DNA from: a bacterium
Lineage (GTDB): Bacteria > Cyanobacteriota > Vampirovibrionia > Gastranaerophilales > Gastranaerophilaceae
Direction: 5' to 3'
DNA length: 64,000 nt
Assembly (NCBI GenBank): GCA_017652265.1
Contig: JAGCBH010000015.1
Location: forward strand, 16,830 to 80,829
Shown: one piece after another, positions 36,404 to 44,838 of the stretch
Layout of the letters: every line of letters starts with the position of its first letter
How positions within the stretch are numbered: position 1 is the stretch's first letter
Position numbers and translations under genes: made by a program
The notes under the pieces: model-generated
Databases searched by the model: none
What the model was told of the DNA's origin: nothing
What the model saw: the letters and a program-made list of their open reading frames with translations, nothing else

Positions 36404-37431
36404 ATTTTCTTCAATATACAAAGCACATCACTTTCAAAGCGTTTAACATCAACAAATCTGAACTGATATGCATCATCTATGCAAGTTGCTGTCAATCCTA
36501 AAAAAGAGTTTTTTGCGCTATCGTCTGCCAGAATTCTTGGTGCAACAAAATTATAAATTTTATCGCAATATGGGAGAAAACTCCCGTTTAAAATTCCGCC
36601 CGCCTCAACAAAAACACTCATTATCCCTTTTTCATACAAATCACCTAATATAAATTTAATGTCAAGTTTTCCCGATTTTACGGGAGTTTTTATGTAATTT
36701 ATGTTTGAGTTCTGCGGAGAACGCAACCGCTCATCGTGATAGACAAAACATTCACCCTGCTTAAAAATCTCAAAGTCAGGCGAAAGTGACAAAGTCCTGT
36801 CCAGAATAATCTTTTTACCATGAAACATCTGCGGATTATCGGCTTTTACTGTCTTTGATGATGTTAAAATCGCATCGTATTTCGCCCTTATATTTTTGCC
36901 TTCTGCGCGCGCATCTTCCGATGTAATCCACTTTGAAGAGCCGTTTGAAGTTGCAATTTTACCGTCAAGAGTTGCTGCGGTTTTAAGTGCAACAAAGGTG
37001 CGCTTTTCTGTTTGGTTTACAATAAAAACTTCATTTAATTCTTCACACTCTTTTTCCAAAACACCTGTTATAACATTTATCCCCGCCTGTTTTAACTTTG
37101 TTATCCCGTCAACTTCAGGATTTGGATCTTTCATGCCGATAACAACATTTTTTATACCGTATTCAATAATTAAATCTGTGCAGGGCGGTGTTTTCCCGTA
37201 ATGCGAACACGGCTCTAAATTTACTACTAATGTGCCGTTTTTAGCATCTTCAGGATTAATTTTTAAAAGTGCATCGCGCTCTGCGTGGTTTTCGCCCGCT
37301 TTTGAGTGATAGCCGGTTGAAATTATTTCACCTTTATCATTAAGCACAACACACCCGACCATCGGATTCGGAGATGTTTTTCCCTCTCCCTTTCTTGCCA
37401 ATTCTATACACATGTTCATAAATCTTTGCAT
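36400..37431 (-). CDS. ribD: Riboflavin biosynthesis deaminase/reductase RibD
   Basis: 343 aa bifunctional enzyme for the second and third steps of riboflavin synthesis. N-terminal deaminase with zinc motifs 'ENHAERDAL' (H-A-E) and 'EPCSHYGKTPPC'; C-terminal reductase 'ALKTAATLDGKIATSNGSSKWIT'. No other rib gene and no FMN riboswitch is visible nearby. The ends overlap by 4 bp with the previous gene on the other strand. Confidence 0.95.
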   Translation of the reverse strand: MQRFMNMCIELARKGEGKTSPNPMVGCVVLNDKGEIISTGYHSKAGENHAERDALLKINPEDAKNGTLVVNLEPCSHYGKTPPCTDLIIEYGIKNVVIGMKDPNPEVDGITKLKQAGINVITGVLEKECEELNEVFIVNQTEKRTFVALKTAATLDGKIATSNGSSKWITSEDARAEGKNIRAKYDAILTSSKTVKADNPQMFHGKKIILDRTLSLSPDFEIFKQGECFVYHDERLRSPQNSNINYIKTPVKSGKLDIKFILGDLYEKGIMSVFVEAGGILNGSFLPYCDKIYNFVAPRILADDSAKNSFLGLTATCIDDAYQFRFVDVKRFESDVLCILKKI

Positions 37432-37498
37432 AATTGAATTTTATATCAAAAACTGGTATTATTGCAAATGTAGGAGTTCACATAAGGAGAGAAATTTT

Positions 37499-38161
37499 AT
37501 GGATATTAAGTATTTGGGACACAGTGCATTTGAATTCGGACACGACGGAAAGAAAATCCTTATTGATCCGAATATCACATCTACTATTTATAACTGGCAC
37601 GATGAAAATATTACAAATATATTCTTAACACACGCTCACAGCGACCATATCGGTCAGGCAATAGAAATTGCAAAAGAAAAGGGAGCTACCATTACTGCTA
37701 TCGCCGAACTGGCAAGCTATTGCAAAGAACAGGGTGTTGAAAATGTTGAAAGTGTAAATCTTGGCGGAACTTTGAAATATGACTGGGGAAGCGCAATATT
37801 CTTACCGGCATTTCATTCAAGCTCATTGCCGGACGGGCGTTACGGCGGCTGTGCAGCATCAATTCTTTTCAACATTGATAACACAAGAATTTACCACGCC
37901 GGTGACACATGCCTACACGAAGGTATGAAGACTGTTAAAGAATTATATCGTCCGCAAATTGCAATGTTACCTATCGGCGGAAGATATACAATGGATGCGG
38001 AACACGCTGCTATTGCCGCTCAATGGATAGGCGCACAGAGAGTTATCCCTATGCACTATGATACTTTCCCTGAAATTAAAGCGGAAGTTCAGCAATTTGC
38101 CCAAATTATGCAGGCAAATACTCAAATGATAGTTGCTCTTGATCCTAACAAACAATCATAG
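37499..38161 (+). CDS. UPF0173 metal-dependent hydrolase
   Basis: 220 aa from the ATG at 37499, with AAGGAGAG just upstream (the frame extends to 37412 without a site). Metallo-beta-lactamase fold: 'LGHSAFEF' start, zinc motif 'THAHSDHIGQ' (H-x-H-x-D-H), 'YHAGDTCLH' and 'PMHYDTFP'. Members are UPF0173 hydrolases of unknown substrate. Confidence 0.9.
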   Translation: MDIKYLGHSAFEFGHDGKKILIDPNITSTIYNWHDENITNIFLTHAHSDHIGQAIEIAKEKGATITAIAELASYCKEQGVENVESVNLGGTLKYDWGSAIFLPAFHSSSLPDGRYGGCAASILFNIDNTRIYHAGDTCLHEGMKTVKELYRPQIAMLPIGGRYTMDAEHAAIAAQWIGAQRVIPMHYDTFPEIKAEVQQFAQIMQANTQMIVALDPNKQS

Positions 38162-38170
38162 CGGTGCATT

Positions 38171-39118
38171 ATGAAAATATTATTCATAATAGACAGAATT
38201 GAACTTAAATATTTTGAGTTCAATGATTTGGTGACGAATTTTTGGCTGATAAAGGTGTTTTTAAAACGGGGACATCATGTTGATATTGCGACTATTGATA
38301 ACTTGTTTTTAAAAAACAGCGTTGCACTTGCTCATATAAAGAAAAGTTACCTCAAAGATGAAAATATTTTTTATGAAAAAGCGGACAGAACTGAGATAAT
38401 TGAGAATTATGACCTTGTAATATTCCGCCCCGATCCGCCTGTTGATTTGGATTATATTAATGCTACATATATCTTTGATTTTGTTGATGAAAACAAAGTT
38501 AAAGTCATAAATTCACCAAAAGCAATAAGGAATTTCAACGAAAAACTGCACACCGTTAAGTTTAATAACCTTATGAGCGAAAATATCGTCACAAATTCCG
38601 CAAAAGATATTTTGGAATTTCTGGATACGCATAAAAAATTGGTGCTTAAACCTCTCAATGGATGTTTCGGCGCAGGTGTAATGCTTTTGGATTTCGGGGA
38701 CGCTAATACAGCGGCAATAATAAACGCCATGACCGACAACGGAAAGCGCAAGATTATGGTGCAAAAATATATAGACGGCGCGCAAAACGGCGATAAAAGA
38801 GTGCTTTTCTTAGGGGAAAAGGTTTTACATTATGCGGTAAGAAAACTCCCTGGTGAAAACGATTTTAAATTTAATGAACATTGCGACAAAAATATTGTTA
38901 AAGCTGAATTGACAAATCAGGAATTGCAGAATTTCGGTCATGTTGCCAAAGAATTAACAAAACTTGGGCTTCCGCTTGTAGGACTTGATGTTATTGAGGG
39001 TAAAATTATAGAAATCAACGTAACAAGCCCATGTTATTTTATCCGCGAAATCAACCATCATTTCGGAATAAAACTGGAAGATGAAATTGTTGATTACATA
39101 GAAAAATTTTCATATTGA
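38171..39118 (+). CDS. gshB: Glutathione synthetase GshB-like ATP-grasp ligase
   Basis: 315 aa. The family pattern 'FRPDPPVDLDYINATYIFDF' and 'INSPKAIRNFNEKLHT' are as in bacterial GshB; the ATP-grasp core follows ('VLKPLNGCFGAGV', 'GLDVIEGKIIEINVTSPC'). It joins gamma-glutamylcysteine and glycine. No GshA is in the window. It is 9 bp after the hydrolase gene, so probably co-transcribed. Confidence 0.88.
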   Translation: MKILFIIDRIELKYFEFNDLVTNFWLIKVFLKRGHHVDIATIDNLFLKNSVALAHIKKSYLKDENIFYEKADRTEIIENYDLVIFRPDPPVDLDYINATYIFDFVDENKVKVINSPKAIRNFNEKLHTVKFNNLMSENIVTNSAKDILEFLDTHKKLVLKPLNGCFGAGVMLLDFGDANTAAIINAMTDNGKRKIMVQKYIDGAQNGDKRVLFLGEKVLHYAVRKLPGENDFKFNEHCDKNIVKAELTNQELQNFGHVAKELTKLGLPLVGLDVIEGKIIEINVTSPCYFIREINHHFGIKLEDEIVDYIEKFSY

Positions 39119-39159
39119 TAAAAAATATTTTCGTGATAGTATAGATGTACAGATGTTAA

Positions 39160-39233
39160 GCGTCCGTAGCTCAGCTGGATAGAGCATCTGCCTTCTAAGC
39201 AGAGGGTCGCGCGTTCGAATCGCGCCGGGCGTA
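39160..39233 (+). tRNA. tRNA-Arg (anticodon UCU)
   Basis: Acceptor GCGTCCG with CGGGCGT (two wobble pairs), D loop with AGCTGGAT, anticodon stem TCTGC/GCAGA around CTTCTAA (anticodon TCT, reading AGA), T loop TTCGAAT, discriminator A at 39233. CCA not encoded. Its 3' end is repeated twice downstream. Confidence 0.94.
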
Positions 39234-39272
39234 AATTAAAAAAGACGGGATAAACCCGTCTTTTTTAATTTA
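39232..39272 (+). terminator. tRNA-Arg terminator hairpin
   Basis: Perfect 18-bp stem with loop ATAAA, starting at the last acceptor base. T-rich right arm. Confidence 0.85.
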
Positions 39273-39433
39273 GATTGGTAACGACGAGACGCTCTAAGGA
39301 CGAAGTCCTTGCGCAGTTCGGCGGATTTCCGTACGTATTGAGCGAAGCGAAATTCGGATAGCGAGGAAATTGAGCAAACTTGAACCGAAGGTTCTATTGC
39401 GAAACTTTCCGAGCGTGGAGGAAATCCAAGAGA

Positions 39434-39488
39434 AATCGCGCCGGGCGTAAATAAAACAGGGTAGGTTAATCCTACCCTGTTTTATTTA
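39434..39488 (+). repeat. Second tRNA-Arg 3' end copy with its own hairpin
   Basis: 39434-39452 repeats the 19 bases of 39218-39236 (AATCGCGCCGGGCGTAAAT). 39448-39488 is an 18-bp perfect stem with loop TTAAT, whose sequence (arm ends CAGGGTAGG) differs from that of the first copy (arm ends GACGGG). The 39273-39433 spacer holds GAA-loop hairpins at 39296-39310 and 39382-39394 inside a GGATTTCC/GGAAATCC pair (39323, 39420). Confidence 0.85.
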
Positions 39489-39616
39489 TGCCTGTGAAAA
39501 GGTTCAAATGCTTTTGCGTTCGAGCGACCTGTGAGCAGAGTGCGGAGTGCTTTTGCCAAGTGATGAAATCACGAAGGCAAAACACGTAGACACGTTTAAC
39601 GCGAACGGGTCAAGAC

Positions 39617-39632
39617 AATCGCGCCGGGCGTA
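39617..39632 (+). repeat. Third tRNA-Arg 3' end copy
   Basis: Sixteen bases AATCGCGCCGGGCGTA match the tRNA 3' end exactly, 183 bp after the second copy; no terminator hairpin follows. The spacer has TTTTGCC/GGCAAAA (39551, 39576) enclosing GTGAT-GAA-ATCAC. From 39633 to 39754 I see no gene or other structure. Confidence 0.8.
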
Positions 39633-39754
39633 TACTGGACACTTACAATTTGGCACCCTACAATTTAAAACTTTATGTAGCTGCAAAACCTTATATTATG
39701 TGTGCAGACGGAATTATGTAATCATGCGAGGTTTATTACAGCGTACCGTAAAAT

Positions 39755-41581
39755 TTAAGCCGCTGTACTGCCGAATATCGCAATGAGCGCACTTACATCT
39801 TCTCCGCTTGTGAGTGCCGTTATAACATCATCATATCCTAAGCCGCCATTTGCAGATGAAAGCCACGATGCAACATCCGATTTAATCTGATTTAACATAT
39901 AGGTATCAAAATATCTGCCGCTGTTTGTATACGACAATGTTTCAACAGAAGAAAAGCCTTTTATAACAACTCCGTTTGCAGGCAAAGCACCCGTTGTGTT
40001 CCAGGTATCAAATGCCGATTCGTTTGCCAAATACAATTTATCATCACCGGGCGCAAAAGTTCCGTCTTTTCTGACATTAAACAACAAATACGTATCCGAA
40101 TTGGAATATACTCTCAACATATCATTACCGGAAGTATCCGTAATATTTGTCAGGCTATTCAATGACGAAACAATATAAGTATCATTTCCGGCACCGCCTT
40201 TTAAATAATCCGTTCCCGTACCTGCATATAACGTATCATGCCCCGTACCTGCATCTATAATATTTGTACCCGTCTGAGCATATATCCTATCATTTCCGGC
40301 TCCTGCATATACTTTGTCGTTACCTGCACCTGCGTATATTGTATCGTTACCTGCATAACCATAAATCTGATCGTTTCCGCCACCACCTTTTAAGATGTCA
40401 TTTTTGTTATTGCCTTTGATTAAATCATTAAGCGAAGAACCTGTAATTTTGTTCGCTTTATTTTTCTTGCCTGTATATGTGTTAAAAATAGCGGTATCAT
40501 ACAAATCCGAAAAATTAGCCGATGAGCCGTTCTTGGCTTTCAACGTTGTAACGGTGGTTCCTACACCTTTTTTATAATAATTTTTCAGTTTTACGCTGTC
40601 CTTATTGGTATATTTCAATACCAAATCATTACCTGATTTTGAGAATTTTAATCCTTTTTTCAACGCCGCAACATTTCTAAAATTATCAAATCTGAGTGTA
40701 TCTGCTCCTGCTCCTTTATTTATGGTATCAACACCGTCACCTGAAGTAAATATTGCAATATCGTTTCCGCTTTGCATGTAGATATTATCATTGCCTTTAC
40801 CGCCTCTTACCGTATCATTTCCGGCACCCGATTTAATTGTATCGTTACCGGCTCCTGCATTCACAACATCAGCGCCGCTGCCGCCATACAAACTGTCGTC
40901 AGAAGAAGTTCCCGTAATTGTATAATTTATCGGTGTATTTTTGTAAATGTTTATCAGTGTATTAAGAGAACTATTATTACCATATAATAAAATATCCGAT
41001 ATGGATAACTCAAAAAGATCATCATACTGAGACGGATCACCGATACAATCTGTCAAAAAATTATTAATTTTAGGAATAATATTTTCAGCATATTTATTCA
41101 GGTCAAACGCGTATTTTGAACCTGTAGAGTCAAAGGCATAAATATTCTTTACCTTGTATTGCACCTGCGAAGCTGCTGCACCGCTAAAATCATATTCAAT
41201 AGCACCTGAAGATGGCAATTCTCCTCCGAGACTTAATACTTTCATTTGTTGTACGAATGAATTTGCCATGCTCTTTTTGACAACAATAAGTCCGTTATAA
41301 AAAGGGCTTACACTGCTATAGTTATTATAAACTATTTCATTACCATCGGTATATATACCTATATCAAATAAAAATAATAAATCACTACCCTTGGAATTCA
41401 TAATTCTGAGAGTATCATTCCCCCAGGAATTTCCAATATAAGTATAATTTTTGGCAATGTTGTTAACCGTAAAAGTATCATTTCCAGTATAACCTACCAT
41501 ATATGTCAATCCGGAAGTATTATTATTCCTTAATTGGTCATTTCTGTCAGTCCCCTCAATAGTATTTACTTTTGTAGCCAT
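39755..41581 (-). CDS. RTX calcium-binding repeat protein, T1SS substrate
   Basis: 608 aa. Two blocks of glycine- and aspartate-rich nonapeptides (G-G-x-G-x-D-x-[ILV]-x): about residues 227-285 (GGSGADVVNAGAGND) and about 388-470 (GGGGNDQIYGYAGND). Such repeats wind into calcium-binding beta rolls outside the cell. There is no signal peptide; the protein is expected to leave through the TolC-ABC-HlyD channel encoded directly upstream in transcription order. No enzymatic domain is evident in the N-terminal 220 residues, so it may be an adhesin or surface-layer type product. Confidence 0.88.
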   Translation of the reverse strand: MATKVNTIEGTDRNDQLRNNNTSGLTYMVGYTGNDTFTVNNIAKNYTYIGNSWGNDTLRIMNSKGSDLLFLFDIGIYTDGNEIVYNNYSSVSPFYNGLIVVKKSMANSFVQQMKVLSLGGELPSSGAIEYDFSGAAASQVQYKVKNIYAFDSTGSKYAFDLNKYAENIIPKINNFLTDCIGDPSQYDDLFELSISDILLYGNNSSLNTLINIYKNTPINYTITGTSSDDSLYGGSGADVVNAGAGNDTIKSGAGNDTVRGGKGNDNIYMQSGNDIAIFTSGDGVDTINKGAGADTLRFDNFRNVAALKKGLKFSKSGNDLVLKYTNKDSVKLKNYYKKGVGTTVTTLKAKNGSSANFSDLYDTAIFNTYTGKKNKANKITGSSLNDLIKGNNKNDILKGGGGNDQIYGYAGNDTIYAGAGNDKVYAGAGNDRIYAQTGTNIIDAGTGHDTLYAGTGTDYLKGGAGNDTYIVSSLNSLTNITDTSGNDMLRVYSNSDTYLLFNVRKDGTFAPGDDKLYLANESAFDTWNTTGALPANGVVIKGFSSVETLSYTNSGRYFDTYMLNQIKSDVASWLSSANGGLGYDDVITALTSGEDVSALIAIFGSTAA

Positions 41582-41588
41582 ATCGCTC

Positions 41589-41616
41589 TCCTGTATAATT
41601 TTAAAATTATACAGGA
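41589..41616. promoter_or_regulatory. 28-bp perfect palindrome at the RTX start
   Basis: TCCTGTATAATTTT followed by its exact complement; on the minus strand the right arm ends in the GGA of the GGAG site 6 bases before the RTX ATG at 41581. Lacks a T run, so not a simple terminator. Confidence 0.55.
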
Positions 41617-41654
41617 TTTTGTCCCCTATGTAAAGATAGAAATTTCTCTATATT

Positions 41655-42686
41655 TTATCTGACTTTAATGCTTTCATCCATATATTTAATCAGCGGATAG
41701 ATAAAGAATTCTATAATTCTGCGTTTGCCGATTTTGATTTCATTCGTTGTTGTCATACCGTATTTAATTGTCTGTTCTTTGCCCTCAACCAGCAGGGTTG
41801 TATTTTTCGGCTCAATATAAACCTCAAAAACATCACCCAGTTTTTCATCTTCTATACTGTTTGGAGATACAACGGTTACAACACCGTTCAAGATACCGTA
41901 TTTCTGGAAATTATAGGTGTCTATTTTTATGGAAACAGGCATTCCTTCTTCCACAAAACCGACATCCTGATTTAGAACTTTTGCCTTAATGACTTTTGTG
42001 GCACCTTTCGGAACAATAGTCATAATTTTTTCGGCAGGCTGAACAACGCCACCTATGGTGTGTACAAAAATTGTATTTACATAGCCCTCTATCGGAGATT
42101 TAAGCATTTGTTTCTGCTTTTCCAATTGAATTCTTTTGTTACGGATTTCCGCAAGCGATGCCGAAAGTGAATTGATTTCGTGGCTAAGTTCTGAGGTTTC
42201 TTTTGCGGCTTCATCATATCTTGATGCAGGAATTATATCCCTGACAGATGCAAGCCGATTTTTATTATCCAAAGCAATCTTATATTTAGCCTGAGAAGAC
42301 GCAAGCTGTTCAGATACTCTTGCTTCTTCCTCCTTGATATTATTTAACTCAAGTCCCGGTTCGTATTCTGCAGGTGATACTATAGCCAAAAGCTGATCCG
42401 CTTCAACATATTCGCCTTCTTTAACTAAAATATCCGTCACAACACCTTTATCCAAGGACTGAACAACTTTCTCCTCACCGCTTGGTATAATCAAACCGCG
42501 TGCTGTTATAACAATATCAACCTTTCCAAAGTACATCCATAAGCCAGCTATCAGCATAAATACTATTATTACCCAAAACATTGTGTTCCCCAATGGATTC
42601 AGAGGAGCATCTTCGATTTCCGCTAATATAGGTTTAAATTCGTGGCTGTCATCAGCTTTTGGAAAAATTTTTTCTAATATATTCAT
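41655..42686 (-). CDS. HlyD-family membrane fusion protein of type I secretion
   Basis: 343 aa. One N-terminal membrane helix (FWVIIVFMLIAGLWMYF), a barrel-sandwich start 'GEEKVVQSLDKGVVTDILVKEGEYVEADQLLAIV' , a coiled-coil hairpin (about 115-195) and a C-terminal 'KYGMTTTNEIKIGKRRIIEFFIYPL' as in HlyD/LapC. It bridges the ABC transporter and TolC. Four bases separate its ATG from the transporter's stop. Confidence 0.9.
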   Translation of the reverse strand: MNILEKIFPKADDSHEFKPILAEIEDAPLNPLGNTMFWVIIVFMLIAGLWMYFGKVDIVITARGLIIPSGEEKVVQSLDKGVVTDILVKEGEYVEADQLLAIVSPAEYEPGLELNNIKEEEARVSEQLASSQAKYKIALDNKNRLASVRDIIPASRYDEAAKETSELSHEINSLSASLAEIRNKRIQLEKQKQMLKSPIEGYVNTIFVHTIGGVVQPAEKIMTIVPKGATKVIKAKVLNQDVGFVEEGMPVSIKIDTYNFQKYGILNGVVTVVSPNSIEDEKLGDVFEVYIEPKNTTLLVEGKEQTIKYGMTTTNEIKIGKRRIIEFFIYPLIKYMDESIKVR

Positions 42687-42690
42687 TTAT

Positions 42691-44820
42691 TTACCCCATT
42701 TGTGCCATATACAATTTCTTAAAATATCCGTCGCGTTTCAACAACTCGTCAGGAGTGCCCATTTCTACAATTTCGCCATTATCAAAACAAACAATTCTGT
42801 CACAATTTTTAATTGTAGACAATCTGTGAGCAATGATAATTGTTGTTCTGCCCTTAGATATTAATTCCATATTATCTCTTATAATTTTTTCAGATTCATA
42901 ATCTAACGCCGATGTTGCTTCATCAAAAATCAAAATACTAGGATTAGAAATCAGAGCTCTTGCAATTGCAACACGCTGCTTTTGACCGCCAGATAAACTT
43001 GAACCCCGTTCTCCTACTTCTGTATCATAACCTCTAGGCATCTTTGATATAAATTCGTGAGCACCTGATATCTGAGCCGCCTGCACAACACCTTCCATAG
43101 GCATATTCGGTCGCGGAAGTGTAATATTATCTCTAATTGTTCCCGAGAACAAATAATTTTCCTGCAGAACTATACCAATATTCGTTCTCAACCAAACAGG
43201 ATTTATGTTTCGGATATCTATACCGTCAATATAAATCGTTCCTTCGGTTGTGTAATAAAGTCGCTGAATTAATTTGGCAATTGTTGATTTTCCACTACCG
43301 GAACGTCCGACAAAACCGATTTTTTCACCTGCTTTAATATCTATATTTATGTTTTTTAAGACCAACGGGGCATCTACATTGTATCTGAACGATAAATTTT
43401 CTATTTTAATGTCACCCTTAACCTGGCTCAACGTAATTGCATTATTTGATTGCATTTCTAACGGACTATTCAAAATATCACCTATACGGTCAACAGCTAA
43501 AAGAGTCTGTTGAAATTCATTCCACAAACCTACAAGCCTTAACATAGGTGCTGCAAACTGCCCAGAGAACATCTGAAAGGCAATTAACTGACCTATCGTG
43601 AGCTTATTTTCTATAACGAGCATTACACCTATATACAATATTGAAATCGTCATACATTTTTGTAAAAAGCCACATATTGACCCAGTAAAATTACCGATAA
43701 TTGCGAGATTAAAGCTGGATTTCAGGTATTTACCGAGTTTTTCTTCCCACTTTCTAAACATTGAACCTTCAATTGCTAGAGATTTTACCGTCTGAACACC
43801 CGTAACCGATTCAACAAGATACGAATTTGAATGAGCGCCCATTTGGAATTTATCTTCTAATCGAGCTCTCAATTCCGGTGTAATTAATACATAAATTATA
43901 CCGATTATGGCAAGAAAACCAAGTGAGATGAAAGTCAATTTCGGACTGTAAACAAACATTATTGCCAAAAATACAACCGAGAAAAAGGCATCTATTAACA
44001 CTGATACAGATTTATCGGTGATAAATTCTCTTATTCTGTCTAACTCTCTAACCCGGGCAACAATATTACCTACCTGACGGTTTTCAAAATACACATAATA
44101 CAGCTGAAATAAATGTTTAAAAAGTTTTGCACCGAGTTTTGCATCAATCTTATTGGTAGTGTGAATAAAAATGTAATTTCTGGAAAGGTTTAACAGCAAT
44201 TCAAAAATTGCCACTATTACAAAAGCTACCGCCAAGACATCCAGTGTCGCTAATGTACGGTTAACAAGGACTTTATCCAAAATAACCTGAGTAAATAACG
44301 GTGTTACAAGTCCGAAAAGCTGAACTACAAATGAACCTAAAAGCACCTGACCTATAATTTTTTTGTATTTAAAAATTTCATTGAAAAACCATTTGAAACC
44401 GAATTTAACATCTGTAGCCATATTTTTATGACTGAGTATCAGGATATTATCCTTCATTTGCTCCTGCAATTCGTTATAAGTATGGCTTACCGGATGTTTT
44501 TCAAGCGGAGTAAGAGTTAGCGCCTTGTTTTCTTCGGGTTTTAAAGCCAAAAGAACCATATATGAATTATCTTTCAGTTGTATAATTGCCGGCATAGGAT
44601 ATTTTGAAGAAATTTCTTTCAGTTTCAAATTTTTATTCTTAACCTTAAAGCCCTTATTTTTAGCTATTCTGATTATTTCTTCCACTTCAATATCAGCCGT
44701 TGAAATACCATATTCTCTTACAATTCCTCTCATATCAATATCAACATTGTTCATTCTCGCAACAATTTCTAGTGATACTAATCCGGTATTTACTTGTGGT
44801 TTTTGTGTTGAATCTTCCAT
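42691..44820 (-). CDS. Type I secretion ABC transporter with C39-like domain
   Basis: 709 aa. N-terminal domain (1-130) is C39-peptidase-like but has no catalytic Cys, as in HlyB, so it binds rather than cuts the substrate. Six-helix membrane domain (about 150-430). ATPase: Walker A 'GRSGSGKST', signature 'LSGGQKQR', Walker B 'ILIFDEATSALD', H-loop 'IIAHRL'. It powers export of the RTX protein. Order on the minus strand is tolC, this gene, hlyD, RTX. Confidence 0.93.
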   Translation of the reverse strand: MEDSTQKPQVNTGLVSLEIVARMNNVDIDMRGIVREYGISTADIEVEEIIRIAKNKGFKVKNKNLKLKEISSKYPMPAIIQLKDNSYMVLLALKPEENKALTLTPLEKHPVSHTYNELQEQMKDNILILSHKNMATDVKFGFKWFFNEIFKYKKIIGQVLLGSFVVQLFGLVTPLFTQVILDKVLVNRTLATLDVLAVAFVIVAIFELLLNLSRNYIFIHTTNKIDAKLGAKLFKHLFQLYYVYFENRQVGNIVARVRELDRIREFITDKSVSVLIDAFFSVVFLAIMFVYSPKLTFISLGFLAIIGIIYVLITPELRARLEDKFQMGAHSNSYLVESVTGVQTVKSLAIEGSMFRKWEEKLGKYLKSSFNLAIIGNFTGSICGFLQKCMTISILYIGVMLVIENKLTIGQLIAFQMFSGQFAAPMLRLVGLWNEFQQTLLAVDRIGDILNSPLEMQSNNAITLSQVKGDIKIENLSFRYNVDAPLVLKNINIDIKAGEKIGFVGRSGSGKSTIAKLIQRLYYTTEGTIYIDGIDIRNINPVWLRTNIGIVLQENYLFSGTIRDNITLPRPNMPMEGVVQAAQISGAHEFISKMPRGYDTEVGERGSSLSGGQKQRVAIARALISNPSILIFDEATSALDYESEKIIRDNMELISKGRTTIIIAHRLSTIKNCDRIVCFDNGEIVEMGTPDELLKRDGYFKKLYMAQMG

Positions 44821-44838
44821 TTTATATTTCCTGTTTTT

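Noticed and set aside
36380..37510. FMN riboswitch near ribD
   Set aside because: The gap before ribD is only about 67 bp and has no matching conserved core.
39755..41581. Periodic GNDxI repeats as a CRISPR or tandem DNA array
   Set aside because: The periodicity is 27 bp in frame and encodes RTX nonapeptides; spacers are not unique.
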